Shown here: piece by piece, positions 6,723 through 7,905 of the stretch
Layout of the letters: every line of letters begins with the position of its first letter
Numbering within the stretch: position 1 is the stretch's first letter
From: Vulcanimicrobiota bacterium
Lineage (GTDB): Bacteria; Vulcanimicrobiota; Vulcanimicrobiia; Vulcanimicrobiales; Vulcanimicrobiaceae
Direction of reading: 5' to 3'
NCBI GenBank assembly: GCA_019233165.1
Contig: JAFAMS010000115.1
Coordinates: 1 to 7,905 of the forward strand
DNA: 7,905 bases
The notes under the pieces: model-generated
The model's input: only the letters and a program-made list of their open reading frames with translations
The model's database searches: none
What the model was told of the DNA's origin: nothing
Made by a program: the position numbers and the translations under genes

Positions 6723-7382
6723 ATGATCCGTCGTCTGCTCTGCGCGCTGCTGCTCGGCGGCGCGCTCCTCTCCGAGACCGGGTGCGCGGGCGCGGTGGAG
6801 TCCTGGATCGTCCGGACGCGCGACGCGCAAGGCGATCGCGCGCTCCAGCGCGGGAACCTCCACGATGCGGCGCTCGCGTACAAGCTCGCCCTCGACGTGA
6901 GTCCCGCCGACCGGCACGCGCGCGCCGGCGCGGTCGCCGTGCAGCTCTCGCTCGCGCAGGGCGCGTATCGGAACGGGAAGCTGGAGGAGGCGTTCGCCGA
7001 GCTGGACGTTGCCGAGCGGATCGAGCCGAAGAATCCGTACGTCGTCGATCTGCGCGAGCAGCTTTCGGAGGCGCGGCTCAAGCGCGAGATCGTCCTCTCG
7101 AATTATCCGACCTACAAGGCGTCGGCTCAAGAGATCGTGCGGGCGTACATCCAGCTGCGAACCGTCGACCAGCAAATCATCGCGAGCCTCCGGCGCTTCG
7201 GCTACACGTACGACACGATCGACTTGAACAAGGCGATCGACGGCTCGTCCCTGCTCGGCGCGGAGGTCGCGAAGAACACCGCGCGGCTCGTCCAGTTCCG
7301 CCAGGCGGTCGAGTCCGGAGCGACCGCCGAATCCCCGGGGCAGGCGCTCGCGCCGCCCTCCTCCCTGCTTCCGCTCCCCTAG
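6723..7382 (+). CDS. TPR-repeat exported protein, possible lipoprotein
   Basis: A 219-residue secreted or envelope-anchored protein. Residues 1-20 form a signal peptide (MIRR, then a leucine-rich core) ending in ETGC, with C21 as a possible lipidation site. The lipobox is imperfect because Glu is at -3, where Leu, Val or Ile is usual. Two tetratricopeptide repeats follow: about 34-67 (GDRALQRGNLHDAALAYKLA and on to SP) and about 71-107 (YRNGKLEEAFAELDVAERIE and on to PKNP). A helical region with no known match occupies 115-195 and includes LRRFGYTYDTIDLNKAIDGS. A Pro/Ala/Ser-rich tail closes the protein. TPRs mediate protein binding, so a scaffold or envelope-complex role is likely but the partner is unknown. 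It starts one base after the amj stop, so the two are almost certainly co-translated. Confidence 0.85.
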   Translation: MIRRLLCALLLGGALLSETGCAGAVESWIVRTRDAQGDRALQRGNLHDAALAYKLALDVSPADRHARAGAVAVQLSLAQGAYRNGKLEEAFAELDVAERIEPKNPYVVDLREQLSEARLKREIVLSNYPTYKASAQEIVRAYIQLRTVDQQIIASLRRFGYTYDTIDLNKAIDGSSLLGAEVAKNTARLVQFRQAVESGATAESPGQALAPPSSLLPLP

Positions 7383-7409
7383 CTCAAGGCGAACCCGCGC
7401 CGGGCCGAT

Positions 7410-7905
7410 ATGCGTGGTATGGCCCCCGCCCGAGAGGTTTCGGCTCCGCCTGCCTTCGACACGCTCGGCCGCGACGCGTACTACTGGACGCGGCTGCGCG
7501 AGCTCGTCGACGACGCCGGCTATACGCTCGAAGACGTCGTGCGGAACTGGCAAGCCTACGTGATGCGGCGCGATCTGATTCGGTTCATCGCGCACTACGA
7601 GCTCTTCAAGCGCGTCGTCGACCTTCCCGGATGCATCGTCGAGCTCGGCGTCTACCGCGGCGCGAGTTTCTTCACCTGGACGAACCTCATCGAGACGTTC
7701 GCGCCGTTCGACCGCCACCGTCACGTCTACGGCTTCGACAGCTTCGAAGGGCTGCAACGCTTTCTTAGCCAGGACGGCGCCGACGCTGCCGGCGCGATCA
7801 AGACCAACGATCTCACCAAGCGTTACGTCGGTGCGTTCGGCGTCAAAGCAGCGGAACTCGAAGCGCTGGTCGAGATGCACAACGCCGATGCGATGATCCC
7901 CGGGA
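7410..7905 (+). CDS. TylF/MycF-type SAM-dependent O-methyltransferase (3' end beyond window)
   Basis: The first 165 codons of a gene that runs off the right edge with no stop. It resembles the TylF/macrocin O-methyltransferase family, whose members methylate hydroxyl groups of deoxysugars in antibiotics or surface glycans. Visible marks are the helical entry segment RRDLIRFIAHYELFKRVVD (53-71), the SAM-binding motif I CIVELGVYRGAS (75-86), and the second-strand motif VYGFDSFEGL (106-115). A metal site that the family usually carries further on is outside the window. ATG 7410 is taken as start; ATG 7419 is equally possible, and neither has a clear ribosome binding site. It lies 27 bases after the TPR gene in the same reading phase, separated by that gene's TAG. 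No glycosyltransferase or sugar gene is in view, so the substrate is open. Confidence 0.85.
   Translation, partial: MRGMAPAREVSAPPAFDTLGRDAYYWTRLRELVDDAGYTLEDVVRNWQAYVMRRDLIRFIAHYELFKRVVDLPGCIVELGVYRGASFFTWTNLIETFAPFDRHRHVYGFDSFEGLQRFLSQDGADAAGAIKTNDLTKRYVGAFGVKAAELEALVEMHNADAMIPG

Noticed and set aside
7383..7409. Terminator between the TPR gene and the methyltransferase
   Set aside because: The 27-base gap has no stable stem followed by a T run.
6672..7880. 402-codon minus-strand frame opposite the TPR and methyltransferase genes
   Set aside because: Its composition is antisense-like, with no domain; both plus-strand genes have clear family features.

Overview
The window is GC-rich (about two-thirds G+C by eye), densely packed bacterial chromosomal DNA with no mobile element, CRISPR array, rRNA or tRNA that I can see. 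GTG and TTG starts are common and neighbouring genes often overlap by a few bases. The gene content is an archaeal/eukaryal-type prolyl-tRNA synthetase, a PduO-type cobalamin adenosyltransferase, an Amj-type lipid II flippase and an M16B peptidase. Together with the base composition this suggests an uncultured or little-studied deep-branching bacterium; Candidatus Eremiobacterota (WPS-2) is my best guess. That placement is an impression and has not been tested.

Layout. At the left edge is the 3' part of a NUDIX hydrolase (+). Its stop overlaps the stop of a convergent APC-family amino acid permease (-). The permease lies directly downstream of, and overlaps, a cob(I)alamin adenosyltransferase gene (-). 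A divergent gap of about 65 bases then leads into a rightward cluster that probably runs to the end of the window: proS, a small exported protein of unknown function, an M16 zinc peptidase, amj, a TPR-containing exported (possibly lipid-anchored) protein, and the 5' part of a TylF-type SAM-dependent methyltransferase. Apart from the divergent gap (longer if proS starts at its internal GTG), non-coding spacing is at most about 27 bases.

How the genes fit together. The rightward cluster mixes one translation gene (proS) with envelope-type functions: lipid II flipping, an exported TPR protein, a zinc peptidase and perhaps sugar O-methylation. The leftward pair (adenosyltransferase plus permease) looks like a two-gene housekeeping unit. 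No complete novel defence or mobile system is evident.

The most notable observation is in proS. The conserved N-terminus of the enzyme is encoded in the same frame from an ATG at 2623, but it is cut by an in-frame TAA at 2728-2730 that sits exactly in the conserved N-terminal helix. Immediately after it lie a Shine-Dalgarno-like stretch and a GTG (2743), from which the remaining 452 codons are intact. This is either a nonsense mutation or sequence error, or a genuine stop/restart arrangement in an essential gene.
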